From: JACVRW01 sp038323835
GTDB lineage: Bacteria; Actinomycetota; Thermoleophilia; Solirubrobacterales; Thermoleophilaceae
Direction of reading: 5' to 3'
Length of the DNA: 64,000 nucleotides
Assembly (NCBI GenBank): GCA_038323835.1
Contig: JBBQHI010000019.1
Location: 1 to 64,000, forward strand
Numbering within the stretch: position 1 is the stretch's first letter; each line of letters begins with the position of its first letter. Below the pieces are notes generated by a model that did no database searches, was not told the origin of the DNA, and saw only the letters and a program-made list of their open reading frames with translations. Shown piece after piece: positions 50,442-59,394 of this stretch. A program made the translations under genes and the position numbers.

Positions 50442-51459
50442 TGGGCTTCACGACGCCCTGGCCGGTGAGCTCCCGGGCCAGCCGCGCGTCGTCTCTGAGC
50501 GCGTGCCTCAGCCGTGCCACGAGCCTCTCCGAGACGAACACCCTTGCCAGCAGCGCCAGCTTGCGCCGGGAGAGCGTGAAGGGATCGAGCGCGAGCGCCT
50601 CCAGGGCATAGCGCCCGGCGATCCGCCGGTGGCCCTGGATGGCGCTGCCAAGGCCCGCGTGGAGAAAGGCGGCAGAGGCGGCGCCACGCCTCAGCAGCGG
50701 CCGTTTCCAGGCGGGCCGCACTGCGCCCAGATGACGGTCGACGATCGCGAGCTGGAGCTCCACGCGCGCCCGTCCCCTCCGGAGCGTGATGCTGCTGGTG
50801 TGGCGTCTGACCACGGCCACCACCTCGTCGATGAACCCGATCGGGAAGCGCTTGGCGATCTCGAGCCAGGTGTCCCAGTCCTGGCCGATGGGAATCTCGC
50901 TGAATCCGCCCGCCGCCTCGAGCGCCGACCTGCGGACGAGCACCGAGCTGGGGTTCAGCACTACGTTGTGAATCAGAAGCTCCTCGAGCACCCTTCCGCA
51001 CGCCGTGCCGCGCAGGGCGTGGACCACGCTGGTCGGCCGCATCGCCTCGTCGCACGCAAACGCGTGCGCGGCCACCAGCGCGGCCTTGGGGTGGCGCTCC
51101 AGGTGGGCCACGCCGGCGGCCACCCGGTGGGGAAGCCACGCGTCGTCGGCGTCGAGGAAGGCCACCAGCTGAGCCGACGTGGCCCGCAGGCCGGCGTTCC
51201 GTGCCTGACCGGCGCCACCCTGCGGCGATTGGATGTAACGGACGCCGCGCCCGGCGTACCCGGCGGCCACCGCGGCCGTTTCGTCGGTGGACCTGTCGTC
51301 CACCACCACGATCTCGAGGTTGGGGTGATCCTGAGCGAGGACGCTCTCGATGGCCTCGCCCAGAAAGCGGCCGTAGTTGTGGCAGGTGATGATCGCGGCG
51401 ACCGGCGGCACGGGGGTCGCGACGCCCGCGTCCGGCGGCTGGGGGCTAAGCGCTTGCAT
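50434..51459 (-). CDS. Glycosyltransferase family 2
   Basis: 341 residues, GT-A fold. AAIITCHNYGRFLGEAIESVLAQ opens the domain; VVVDDRSTDET, GGAGQARNAGLRA and the metal-binding FLDADDAW follow. The WDTWLE block is typical of family 2 enzymes of O-antigen and capsule loci. It should transfer a sugar in repeat-unit assembly. ATG at 51457-51459; it overlaps the deacetylase gene by 14 bp. Confidence 0.92.
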   Translation of the reverse strand: MQALSPQPPDAGVATPVPPVAAIITCHNYGRFLGEAIESVLAQDHPNLEIVVVDDRSTDETAAVAAGYAGRGVRYIQSPQGGAGQARNAGLRATSAQLVAFLDADDAWLPHRVAAGVAHLERHPKAALVAAHAFACDEAMRPTSVVHALRGTACGRVLEELLIHNVVLNPSSVLVRRSALEAAGGFSEIPIGQDWDTWLEIAKRFPIGFIDEVVAVVRRHTSSITLRRGRARVELQLAIVDRHLGAVRPAWKRPLLRRGAASAAFLHAGLGSAIQGHRRIAGRYALEALALDPFTLSRRKLALLARVFVSERLVARLRHALRDDARLARELTGQGVVKPNA

Positions 51460-52330
51460 CCTCGGCGAAGAGCACGCGGGCGACCGGAGTGGGCATGTGC
51501 TCGTACACGGAGGCGTGCCAGTCGATGGCGCCGGCGACCTTTGCCGCCAGCCGCTCGACCGACTCGTTCCCGACGCCCAGGCGCGCGACGCGCAACGGGT
51601 CGTCGGAATCGCGGACCGCGCGCGGCAGGGAGATCAGGCCCAGCTCGTAGCCCGTCCGCCGCGCCGCGGTGAACGTCTCGGCCGTCACGTGGCGCCCGAG
51701 CTTGCCCCACGGGTAGGCGATCACGCGCACGGGCTCGCCCAGCCGACCCTCGAGCGCACCCCTCGAGCGCCTGAGATCGTGCTCGGCATCGGCTGGCGAG
51801 AGGCGAGCAAGGTTGCGATGGCTCCAGGTGTGCGAGCCGATCGCCATCCCCGCGTCGCGCAGCTCCTCCACCTGGCCCCACGAGAGCGGGCGCAGCTGCT
51901 CGTGCCGCGTCCCCCAGACCTCGGAGAGGTGGGCCATCACCTCGGGGTCGCGCTCGAGGAAGCCGACGGCCACGAAGAAGCTCGCGGTCATGCCCCGGGC
52001 GGCCAGCAGCGGCAGGGCGTGGGTGTGATTGTCGGCGTAGCCGTCGTCGAACGTGATGGCCACGTACGGGCCGCCGGTGCTGCCCGGCCCGGCCACGAGC
52101 TCGTCCAGCGGCACCACCTGACAGTGATCCTCGAGCCAGGCGAGGTGCTCCGCGAACAGGCCGGGGCTGAGCGAGAGATAGCTCGGCGACGGGTTGACCG
52201 AGTGGTAGCAGAGCACCACCCGCCGCCCGGCCGGATCGGGCGGTGAGAGAACGCGGCGGGCGCCGGACTCGGCCACGCGGGTGAGGCGCCTGCGGGCGCT
52301 CGTCGGCAGGGCGATCGGCCGGCGTGACAC
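51446..52330 (-). CDS. Polysaccharide deacetylase (NodB/CE4 family)
   Basis: 294 residues. NodB motifs: TFDDGYADN (motif 1 with the catalytic and metal Asp pair), SHTWSH (motif 2, metal histidines), and AYPWGK (motif 3). No signal peptide is obvious, so it may act in the cytoplasm or be exported by another route. It could remove acetyl groups from GlcNAc-type residues of the polymer. GTG at 52328-52330. Confidence 0.88.
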   Translation of the reverse strand: MSRRPIALPTSARRRLTRVAESGARRVLSPPDPAGRRVVLCYHSVNPSPSYLSLSPGLFAEHLAWLEDHCQVVPLDELVAGPGSTGGPYVAITFDDGYADNHTHALPLLAARGMTASFFVAVGFLERDPEVMAHLSEVWGTRHEQLRPLSWGQVEELRDAGMAIGSHTWSHRNLARLSPADAEHDLRRSRGALEGRLGEPVRVIAYPWGKLGRHVTAETFTAARRTGYELGLISLPRAVRDSDDPLRVARLGVGNESVERLAAKVAGAIDWHASVYEHMPTPVARVLFAEDASA

Positions 52331-52335
52331 CGGTC

Positions 52336-53514
52336 TCAGCTCCTCGCCACGCCGCTGGAGGCGCGGCCCCGCATGGCCACCGGCTCCCAGCGCTCGAAGC
52401 GCACGCCCGCGAGCAGGGAGAGCACGGCCAGTGCCGCCGCCCCGTTGGCCAGGCAGAAGAAGTAGGGGATCCAGAGCGGCTTGAGCCGGCCCCAGCGGGT
52501 GTGCGCCAAGAGGGCACCTGACAGGGCGAGCGCGTAGAACGCGAGCTGGGGTCCGAGGGCGATCCACCAGACCGGATCGGCCGCCGCCAGCACAACGCTG
52601 CTCGCGAGCGCGGTGAGGAGGAAGAAGCCCACGAAGCGCCTGAGGATCTTGTGGAAGACGACCTCGAACGCGTAGAGCCCGGTCCGCGTGGGCAGCAGCC
52701 CGCCACCGAGGGCGAGCGCGGACCGCAGCCCGCGATTCATCACGCGGACCTTCCGCCGCAGCTCGGTGCCGCCCTCCTCGGGCGTCGAGACGAGCACCGC
52801 GGCGCCCTCGTCGAAGGCCAGCCGCCCGCCCGCCATCACCACCTGGCTGGAGATCAGGAAATCATCGGTACCCGCGGTCTGGGTCGAGGGCGTGAACAAG
52901 CTCCGGCGCACCGCGTAGAGGTGCCCGCTGGCCGAGACGACGCTGCCGATCCGGTCCTCGAGCCGCTTGAGGAGGCGCTCGTAGCGCCAGTACAGCCCCT
53001 CACCACGCGCCACGCCCCGGCCGTTCTCCCGCACCACTCGGACGACGTTGGCGGCCACGCCGCCCACGCGCTCGTCGGCGAAGTTGGACACCAGCCGGCG
53101 CAGCGTGCCGGGCTCGAACAGGGAGTCGGCGTCGGTGAAGACGAGGATCTCACCCGACGCGGCCCGCTCCGCCCGGTTGAGCGCCGAGAGCTTTCCCATG
53201 CGCGGAAGGTCGAGCACGAGGGTGGCTCCCGCCCGGCGCGCGGCGTCCACGGTCCCGTCGCCCGACCCGTCGGAGGCCACGATGAGCTCCATCAGGTCGG
53301 CCGGGTAGTCCGAGGCGAGGACGTTGGCCACCTTGGCCGCGATCACGCCGGCCTCGTCGTGTGCCGCGACGATGATGGACAGCGGCAGGGTGAGCGGCGC
53401 CCGGTGCCGTGGCCGGGGACGCAGCCGCCCGAGCAGCGCCAGCGCCAGCGGGTAGCCGGCGTAAACCCAGGCCACCACGGCGGTGGACACGACCAGCACC
53501 AGCACGGCGATCAC
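52336..53514 (-). CDS. Membrane-bound glycosyltransferase family 2
   Basis: 392 residues. An N-terminal membrane helix (AVLVLVVSTAVVAWVYAGY), a GT-A domain (SIIVAAHDEAGVIAAKV, ASDGSGDGT, FTDADSLFEPG, then SGHLYAVRRSLF and GTDDFLIS), and three or four C-terminal membrane helices. This layout matches IcaA/NodC-like or lipid-linked transferases. GTG start overlaps the polymerase stop by 4 bp (GTGA). Confidence 0.9.
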   Translation of the reverse strand: MIAVLVLVVSTAVVAWVYAGYPLALALLGRLRPRPRHRAPLTLPLSIIVAAHDEAGVIAAKVANVLASDYPADLMELIVASDGSGDGTVDAARRAGATLVLDLPRMGKLSALNRAERAASGEILVFTDADSLFEPGTLRRLVSNFADERVGGVAANVVRVVRENGRGVARGEGLYWRYERLLKRLEDRIGSVVSASGHLYAVRRSLFTPSTQTAGTDDFLISSQVVMAGGRLAFDEGAAVLVSTPEEGGTELRRKVRVMNRGLRSALALGGGLLPTRTGLYAFEVVFHKILRRFVGFFLLTALASSVVLAAADPVWWIALGPQLAFYALALSGALLAHTRWGRLKPLWIPYFFCLANGAAALAVLSLLAGVRFERWEPVAMRGRASSGVARS

Positions 53515-55025
53515 TGCGCCGGTCTCCGCGCCAGGCGGCCGGCGGCCAGGCCGAGGCCCAGGAAGATCCATTCGTAGCGCGCGTAGGCGCTGTGCAGGGT
53601 CAGGGCGCAGATGAGGAAGGCGCCGAGCGCCACGAAGAGGCCCTCGCCGAGCAGGGCATCGCCGCCGGTGCCATGGTCCGGTGCTCGCCCGATCACCGAT
53701 CGGGCTCCGCTCCCGATGCCATGGTCCGGTGCTCGCCCGATCACCGATCGGGCTCCGCTCCTCCCTAGTCTCGAGCGCGCCCGCCACGCGCCGCTGAGCG
53801 CCAGCCACAGGACCCCGAGGAACGCCAGCGCGCCCAGGATGCCCGTCTCGGCGAGCGACTCCAGGTAGAGGTTGTGGGCTCCGCGCCGCTCCGGGCGCGG
53901 ATCGATCCCGATCACGGCGGAGTAGCGCTGATAGTGGCCCTCGAAGTTGTCGGGTCCCACGCCGAGAAGCGGGTGATCGGCCCACATGTGCAGACCTGCG
54001 AGATTCTCGCTCTTGCGCCCCCGCAGCGAGCCGTCGTCCAGCTTGCTCCCGCCGGAGCTCGCCGCGTCGGAGAGGGCGCCGACCCGCTGCTGCAGGCTGT
54101 TGGGCAGCACGACCGAGCCGAGGGCGATCACCGCGACCACCGCGACGGCAAGCACTCGCACCCGCATTCCGTGGAGCGCGCCGATGCCGACGGCCACGAT
54201 CAGCAGCGCAATCAGGGCCGCCCGTGACTGGGTGTAGGTCACGCCCAGGACGCAGGCCACCGCGATGGCGGCGGCCAGAGCGCGCGCGGGCGGGCGGGAG
54301 GAGATCCGGGCGAGGTAGAAGGCGAGTACGGCCGAGGTGGCGAGGATCTGACCGAACGGGTTGGGGTTCAGCGGTCCCGCGCTCCGCTTGGCGTCGCCCG
54401 CGGGGAGGATGCTCGCGAAGCCTCCATAGGACGATCCGTAGGTCTTGGTGACCTGCTGGACGATGGCCACCAGCGCCAGCAGGCCCACGCCGGCCACGAC
54501 CGCCCACACCGCGCGCCGCAGCCACTCTGGAGTGTCGAGCAGCACCATCAGCATCGCGATGACCGCGCCGTAGCTGAGCAGGTCCAGCGTCTCGGACACG
54601 GCGGCACCGCGATCGCCGGCGAAGAGCGAGGCGCCGACGTAAACGAGCGCGAGCGCCGCAAAGGCGATGAGCTCGCGGGGGACGCCGAAGTGCTCGCGAC
54701 CCACGGCCCAGCGCAGCAGCGCGCCGGCCAGAAGGATGGCGATCAGGCCGTGGGTCGCGCTCTTGCTGGCCACGACGTCGGGCACGTAGGCGATCAGGAG
54801 GAACAGGCCGGCCACCAGGGCCCACCGGATCTGGGTGACCGTCGCCGCCACGGCGAGCCCACCGATTCCCGCCAGGAGCACCAGGTGCAGGGGGTCGCTC
54901 GCGTGACCCAGCGCGATCCCCGCCGCGAACGCTGCGGCGGCCACCGCGATCCGGCCCGCCCAGAGCGCGGTCCCCGCCCAGGACACGCGCGGCGGAGCCT
55001 GCCGCCTCAGCCCGGCTTGCTGCAC
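53511..55025 (-). CDS. O-antigen ligase/polymerase-like membrane protein (Wzy type)
   Basis: 504 residues with about twelve membrane helices. The Wzy_C-type block GVGPDNFEGHYQRY ... GAHNLYLESLAETGILG is present, as in O-antigen ligases and polymerases. Between the last two membrane helices two identical copies of a dispersed DNA repeat are translated in frame (16-residue unit GARSVIGRAPDHG plus three). The rest of the protein appears intact. It would polymerise repeat units outside the membrane. GTG start at 55023-55025, one base after the stop of the chain-length gene. Confidence 0.85.
   Translation of the reverse strand: MQQAGLRRQAPPRVSWAGTALWAGRIAVAAAAFAAGIALGHASDPLHLVLLAGIGGLAVAATVTQIRWALVAGLFLLIAYVPDVVASKSATHGLIAILLAGALLRWAVGREHFGVPRELIAFAALALVYVGASLFAGDRGAAVSETLDLLSYGAVIAMLMVLLDTPEWLRRAVWAVVAGVGLLALVAIVQQVTKTYGSSYGGFASILPAGDAKRSAGPLNPNPFGQILATSAVLAFYLARISSRPPARALAAAIAVACVLGVTYTQSRAALIALLIVAVGIGALHGMRVRVLAVAVVAVIALGSVVLPNSLQQRVGALSDAASSGGSKLDDGSLRGRKSENLAGLHMWADHPLLGVGPDNFEGHYQRYSAVIGIDPRPERRGAHNLYLESLAETGILGALAFLGVLWLALSGAWRARSRLGRSGARSVIGRAPDHGIGSGARSVIGRAPDHGTGGDALLGEGLFVALGAFLICALTLHSAYARYEWIFLGLGLAAGRLARRPAQ
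53672..53719 (+). repeat. Dispersed palindromic repeat, copy R9 (inside wzy-like gene)
   Basis: CATGGTCCGGTGCTCGCC, palindrome CCCGATCACCGATCGGG, GCTCC. First unit of an exact 48-bp tandem pair inside a coding sequence; 48 bp keeps the reading frame. Confidence 0.9.
53720..53767 (+). repeat. Dispersed palindromic repeat, copy R10 (inside wzy-like gene)
   Basis: Second unit of the tandem pair, ending in GCTCCTCCCTAG like the longer intergenic copies. Translated on the minus strand as part of a hydrophilic loop. Confidence 0.9.
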
Positions 55026-55026
55026 G

Positions 55027-56058
55027 TCAGCCGTCGTCCTCGGGCCGTACCGGCGCTCGACGCCTCTTCGTTGGCTGTGTTTCAGCAGCGGGCTCCGGCG
55101 GCTCGTCGGGCTTTGACGCTGTGTTGCGCTTCCACGGTCGGCGGCGCTTTGAGGCTGCGCCGCGGTCTGATGCCGCGGCAGCCTTTGACGTTGCGGTGGC
55201 CTCCGGCGGATCGTTGGGCTCTGAATCTGTGGCGCTCTCCGGCGGTGCGCCGTTCTCCGACGGCTTCTCAACCGCCGCGTCCGGCGCGACCCAGGGCCTG
55301 AGCGGCGGGTCCTGGATCGGCAGACTCGCCGGCTTGGTGGGAGTGATCCCGCGCCGCCGAACCACCGACTGGGTCTCCGAGGTCGCTCCGCCCGCGGAGC
55401 GGGGTGGGTCCCCCCGTTCTCCGGCACCCGTGGAGGCCCGGGCCGCCGGTGCTGCCGCGGGGCGCGTGAACCACGTCCGCAGCCGGGGCTCGAGACCGAG
55501 CTCCGCGGCCACCAGCGCGACCCCGAGTGCCAGGCCCACCAGCAGGGCCAGTGCCACGACCTGGGCACGGCTCGGCCCGGTGCCGTCGCCACCGGGAGCG
55601 ATGCTCAGGCGCTCGAGCACGTACGCCGAGTAGCTGGCGGACACGTACGCCGGTGCCGCGCGCCCGTAACCGTCGGCGATCGTGTCCACCACGGCCCTGT
55701 CGGGTCCGGTGATGGTCGAGTTGATCAGCGTGCTGCCCGGTTCGGCAACCGACTCGATCGTGTAGTCCGGAGTGAGTGTCACGCCCGACTCGACCGCGCC
55801 CTTTCTGAGCATCGAACGGCTGCCCAGGACCCCGATGACCGTCTGAACCAGAGGGCTGTCGGACTTGAGCGCGTCGAGGGCGGCGGGCTGGTCGTGGGTC
55901 GAGACCGCCGCGTCCGGGCGCATCACGAACTTGACGGTGGTCTGGTGATCGTCGGACTGGCCGGCCGCGGCCGTGGCCCCGAGAACGGTCAGCGCGGCAA
56001 GAACCACGACGATCCACCACCTCCTCACCAGACGAGAGCGAAGGGCTGCGAGGTCCAT
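55027..56058 (-). CDS. Wzz/chain-length determinant-like membrane protein
   Basis: 343 residues. First membrane helix WWIVVVLAALTVLGATAAAG after a basic start (LRSRLVRR), an external region of about 150 residues, and a second helix ALALLVGLALGVALVAAEL. This is the polysaccharide co-polymerase layout. The cytoplasmic tail is long, Pro/Ala/Glu-rich and low-complexity, ending in basic KRRR segments; no tyrosine-kinase domain is present. ATG at 56056-56058, two bases after the priming transferase stop. Confidence 0.82.
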   Translation of the reverse strand: MDLAALRSRLVRRWWIVVVLAALTVLGATAAAGQSDDHQTTVKFVMRPDAAVSTHDQPAALDALKSDSPLVQTVIGVLGSRSMLRKGAVESGVTLTPDYTIESVAEPGSTLINSTITGPDRAVVDTIADGYGRAAPAYVSASYSAYVLERLSIAPGGDGTGPSRAQVVALALLVGLALGVALVAAELGLEPRLRTWFTRPAAAPAARASTGAGERGDPPRSAGGATSETQSVVRRRGITPTKPASLPIQDPPLRPWVAPDAAVEKPSENGAPPESATDSEPNDPPEATATSKAAAASDRGAASKRRRPWKRNTASKPDEPPEPAAETQPTKRRRAPVRPEDDG

Positions 56059-56060
56059 GC

Positions 56061-57488
56061 TCAGTAGGCCCCTTTCGACACGAACACGGACCGTATGGTG
56101 GCGACAACGAGCTGGAGGTTCACCCAGATCGATCTTGACCGGGTCTGGTGGATGTCGAGCCGACAGCGTTCGGCGAAGTCCACGCTCCCTCGCCCCTCGG
56201 CCTGCCAGCGGCCGACCAGGCCCGGAGTTACGTCGAGGCGCTCGCTCTGCCAGAGGTCGTAGTCGGCGACCTTTACGGAGCACGGCCGGGGGCCGACGAA
56301 CGTCATCTCCCCGCGCAGGATGTTGTGGAGCTGGGGAAGCTCGTCGAGCGAATACTTGCGCAGCAGGCGGCCCGCCCGGGTGACACGTGGATCCTCGGCG
56401 ATCTTGAAATCGGGCCACGGCAGCGTGTTCATGTGCTTCAGCGCATCCTTCATCCGGTCGGCGTCGCGCGTCATGCTGCGCAGCTTGAACAGGTCGAAGG
56501 GCCGCCCGTCCCGCCCTAGGCGCCTGATGCGGACGAAGGCCGGGCCGGGTGAGTCGAGCTTGACCGCGATCGCCAGAAAGGCGACCAGCGGGATCACGAC
56601 CGGCGCCATGAGTGCCAGGACGAGCAGGTCCGCGCCCCGGCGCAGGTGGGCGGTGAGCGGCCGCGACTCGAAGAGCACCGCCGCCTGGCCGCCCCCCTCC
56701 GCGGCCTCGCCCGCGGGGTTCGGCTTGAACCTTCGGCCGCTTCGCCCGGAGTGTCCGGGGGGCAGGCCGGTGCCCGACCCCCCTTCGCGCGGCCACGGCA
56801 GCTCGCGCGACCTGGCCACGTCCTTCAGCAGGGCGAAGGTGGGTCCGTCCTCCGGAAAGGTCGCGATTCCGAGGAGCACGTTCGGGCGATTCCCCGCCGG
56901 AGAGCGCACGAGCACGGCCGAAGCCACGTGCGCGTCGGCGCCCGGCAGCACCACCACCAGGCGCCCGGTGGTGAGCCGCACGATCGCGTCGGTCAGGCGC
57001 AGGGAGGGCACGAGCTCGCGCGCGACCTCCGCGAGCCGCCGCGATGATCCGCGGCCTGCCAGCGAAATGCTCGCAACGGAGAGGGGCGCCTCCTCGCGGC
57101 GAACACGGGCGAAGTCGCGGGCGATGGGGTCGGGCGGAGCCGCGGCGCCGTCCGTGAGTAGGAACGCGGAGAGACCGGCCGAGAGCGCCGCGAACCTGTC
57201 CACCACCAGCATCAGCACCAGGGAGAGGCCGAGGAGGAGCGCGAGGTCGGCGCCGTGGTAGCCCAGCGCGAATACGGCCAGGCAACCGATCGCAAGGGGC
57301 CAGGTGACGCGGGACGGCAGACGCGCCGCGCGGCCGGCCACCACCACAAACTGTGCGGCCACGATTGCGGCAAGGCCCAGCAGCCACGGACCGTCAGCCC
57401 TCGCTAGAGCGGCCGAAGTCAGCGCGACCAGCGAGCAGCCGGCCAGCCACATCAGGAGCAGCATTCGTCCTCTCGGGTTGAGTCTCAC
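56061..57488 (-). CDS. Priming sugar transferase (WcaJ/ExoY type) with degenerate GGDEF-like domain
   Basis: 475 residues. The C-terminal 200 residues are a full bacterial sugar transferase: a membrane helix (LLVLALMAPVVIPLVAFLAIA), KLDSPGPAFV, DLFKLRSM, KYSLDELPQL, GEMTFVGPRP and PGLVGRWQ. It links the first sugar phosphate to undecaprenyl phosphate. The N-terminus has four short membrane segments and then a region that follows the GGDEF fold (LTDAIVRLTTGRLVVVLPGADAH, later GIATFPEDG) with the GGDEF signature replaced by TTGRL, so it is not a working cyclase. It is the first gene of the leftward operon. Confidence 0.88.
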   Translation of the reverse strand: MRLNPRGRMLLLMWLAGCSLVALTSAALARADGPWLLGLAAIVAAQFVVVAGRAARLPSRVTWPLAIGCLAVFALGYHGADLALLLGLSLVLMLVVDRFAALSAGLSAFLLTDGAAAPPDPIARDFARVRREEAPLSVASISLAGRGSSRRLAEVARELVPSLRLTDAIVRLTTGRLVVVLPGADAHVASAVLVRSPAGNRPNVLLGIATFPEDGPTFALLKDVARSRELPWPREGGSGTGLPPGHSGRSGRRFKPNPAGEAAEGGGQAAVLFESRPLTAHLRRGADLLVLALMAPVVIPLVAFLAIAVKLDSPGPAFVRIRRLGRDGRPFDLFKLRSMTRDADRMKDALKHMNTLPWPDFKIAEDPRVTRAGRLLRKYSLDELPQLHNILRGEMTFVGPRPCSVKVADYDLWQSERLDVTPGLVGRWQAEGRGSVDFAERCRLDIHQTRSRSIWVNLQLVVATIRSVFVSKGAY

Positions 57489-57591
57489 CCAGTCTGCGCA
57501 CAGGTGGAACGCGTCGTCAAGCGCTCGGCCCGCCCAGCTCGCGGATCTCCGGCGGCAGCCGACCGATCGGAGGTACTACTCTTTATGAAGC
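57489..57591. promoter_or_regulatory. Divergent promoter region, priming transferase / cysM
   Basis: 103 bp between divergent genes. GGAGG at 57569-57573 lies 18 bases before the cysM start, too far for a ribosome binding site, and TACTACT follows it. No clear promoter pair. Confidence 0.3.
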
Positions 57592-58563
57592 GTGTTCGAG
57601 CCCCGCCTCGACAACCGCCCCTGCGGAGGCAAGTACGGCGACATCGTTCAGGCGATCGGCCATACGCCGCTGGTCGAGCTGAAGCGCCTTAGCCCGAAGC
57701 CCGGCGTCCGTATCTACGCCAAGCTGGAGGGCCACAACCCCACCGGCTCGGTGAAGGACCGCGTGGCGCGCGCAATGATCGAGCGCGCGGAGGAGGAGGG
57801 CCAGATCTCGCCCGGTCAGACCATCCTCGAGCCGACCTCGGGGAACACCGGGATCTCGCTCGCGATGATCTGCGGGCGCAAGGGCTACCCGCTCAAGGTC
57901 GTGATGCCCGACAACGTGACGCAGGAGCGCACGCAGCTTCTCCACATGTACGGCGCGGAGATCGTGTACTCGCCCGGTCCCCAGGGGTCCAACGGGGCGG
58001 TGGCCATGGCGCTTGACATGGCCCAGGCGGACGCCTCCTACTACATGCCCTACCAGTACGGGAACCCGGCCAACCCGGACGCCCACTACCACGGCACGGC
58101 GGTGGAGATCCTCGAGGAGCTGGAGGACGTGGCCGCCTTCGTGGGCGGACTCGGCACGGGCGGCACCCTGATGGGCAACGCCCGCCGGCTGAAGGAGGAG
58201 AACCCGGACACCCTGATCGTGGCCGCGGAGCCGCTGCAGGGCGAGCTGGTGCAGGGCCTCAGGTCACTGGAGGACGGCTACATCCCGCCGATCATCGACC
58301 TCTCTCTGCTCGACCGGAAGATCTTCGTGTCCAACCGCGACAGCGTGGTGTGGACCAAGCGGCTGCTCCACGAGGAGGGCCTGTTCGTGGGCGTCTCCAG
58401 TGGGGCCGTCGCGGCCATCGCCGTGCGCGTGGCCAAGGAGCTCGACGAGGGCAACGTGGTCTTCGTCGCACCCGACGATGGCTGGAAGTACCTCAGCTCG
58501 GGCGTCTACACCAAGCCGATCGAGGAGCTCGAAGAGCAACTCGACACCGCGTCGTTCTGGTGA
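57592..58563 (+). CDS. cysM: Cysteine synthase CysM (CysO-dependent type)
   Basis: 323 residues, fold-type II PLP enzyme. PLP Lys55 is in PTGSVKDR; Asn85 in PTSGNTGIS; YQYGNPANPDAH and GLGTGGTLMG follow. The late block DDGWKYLSSGVY is close to mycobacterial CysM, which uses O-phosphoserine and the thiocarboxylate of CysO instead of sulfide. Partners CysO, MoeZ-like and Mec are all in this window but not adjacent. GTG at 57592; an ATG at 57584 is out of frame. Confidence 0.9.
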   Translation: MFEPRLDNRPCGGKYGDIVQAIGHTPLVELKRLSPKPGVRIYAKLEGHNPTGSVKDRVARAMIERAEEEGQISPGQTILEPTSGNTGISLAMICGRKGYPLKVVMPDNVTQERTQLLHMYGAEIVYSPGPQGSNGAVAMALDMAQADASYYMPYQYGNPANPDAHYHGTAVEILEELEDVAAFVGGLGTGGTLMGNARRLKEENPDTLIVAAEPLQGELVQGLRSLEDGYIPPIIDLSLLDRKIFVSNRDSVVWTKRLLHEEGLFVGVSSGAVAAIAVRVAKELDEGNVVFVAPDDGWKYLSSGVYTKPIEELEEQLDTASFW

Positions 58564-58567
58564 TTCG

Positions 58568-58615
58568 GAGCTGCGGTGCTCGCCCGACCGACGCTCGGGC
58601 TGCGCTCCTCGCCAG
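58568..58615 (+). repeat. Dispersed palindromic repeat, copy R11
   Basis: GCGGTGCTCGCCCGA, loop, TCGGGCTGCGCTCCTCGCC. It sits between the convergent cysM and tatA genes and could terminate both. Confidence 0.85.
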
Positions 58616-58619
58616 GTCC

Positions 58620-58928
58620 CTAGCTCTGTTTTTGGGCGGGCTCAGCTTCGTCGGCTGAGTCGTTCTCCGAGGCGTTCTTCACGGCCTCGGCCGCGGCTCC
58701 CTTCAGCTCCTCGGGGTCGGCCGTGTCGACCCCGTCCGGCTCGTCGTCGTCCTCGTCCGGCTCCTCGTCGTAGCCGTGATCGTCCCGTTCGCCCGACAGC
58801 GAGTCCCGGAACTCGCGAACCCCGGTGCCGAGCGAGCGCGCGGCGTCGGGTAGGCGCTTCGGTCCGAGGAAGATGAGCGCGACCACGAGGATCACGATGA
58901 GCTCGAGCGGGCCGGGAGCGGAGATCAT
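58620..58928 (-). CDS. tatA: Twin-arginine translocase subunit TatA-like
   Basis: 102 residues. One N-terminal helix (ELIVILVVALIFLGPKRLP) followed by an amphipathic helix (DAARSLGTGVREFRDSLSG) and a long acidic tail, the standard TatA/B layout. It forms the pore for folded, twin-arginine proteins. Two likely Tat substrates are encoded a little upstream. ATG at 58926-58928. Confidence 0.9.
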   Translation of the reverse strand: MISAPGPLELIVILVVALIFLGPKRLPDAARSLGTGVREFRDSLSGERDDHGYDEEPDEDDDEPDGVDTADPEELKGAAAEAVKNASENDSADEAEPAQKQS

Positions 58929-58938
58929 GCGACGCAGG

Positions 58939-59340
58939 CTAGTGCACGACCTCGACCGTCCCAACCATGAACGGATGGAACCGGCAGTAGTACGGATAGC
59001 GGCCCGGCTTGGTGAACATCACGGTGGCGCTGCGGCCGTTGCGAACGCGACCGGTCTCGAAGCTCCCGGCGGCGTCCTGGTCGGCCGTGGCGGTGTGCGG
59101 CGCGCGGTCCATGTCGGTCCATCTCACGGCCTGGCCGGCGCGGATCCGAACGCGTCGCGGCAGGTAGCCGAAGCTCTTCATCGGCACGTTCACCGTGACC
59201 GGCGCCGAGGCCACGCGGCCCAGGGGCGCGGACGCAGGCCCGGGCGCGCCCTGCGCGGAGTCCTCCGGCCCGCATCCCGCGAGCACGCCCGCGGCCAGCA
59301 GTGCGAGCAGGCTGACGCCCGGTGCGGTGAACCTCGCCAT
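58939..59340 (-). CDS. Cupredoxin (plastocyanin-like) lipoprotein
   Basis: 133 residues. Signal ends LAGC with lipidated Cys23. The type-1 copper ligands are His82 (APHTA), Cys119 (YYCRFHPFM), His122 and Met125. It should carry electrons outside the membrane. ATG at 59338-59340 with AAGGGA eight bases before it. It lies 10 bp from tatA and may be co-transcribed. Confidence 0.88.
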   Translation of the reverse strand: MARFTAPGVSLLALLAAGVLAGCGPEDSAQGAPGPASAPLGRVASAPVTVNVPMKSFGYLPRRVRIRAGQAVRWTDMDRAPHTATADQDAAGSFETGRVRNGRSATVMFTKPGRYPYYCRFHPFMVGTVEVVH

Positions 59341-59394
59341 ATCGGGGATCCCTTCGGCCGTTAGGCCGATCCGGATCACCGCGCGATGGCATAA

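Noticed and set aside
53672..53767. Frameshift or pseudogene in the Wzy-like gene
   Set aside because: The two 48-bp repeat units preserve the frame and the conserved blocks on both sides remain intact.
56061..57488. Active diguanylate cyclase
   Set aside because: The GGDEF signature and metal-binding residues are absent from the GGDEF-like region.
57584..57692. ATG at 57584 as the start of cysM
   Set aside because: It is out of frame with the cysteine synthase; GTG at 57592 opens the correct frame.
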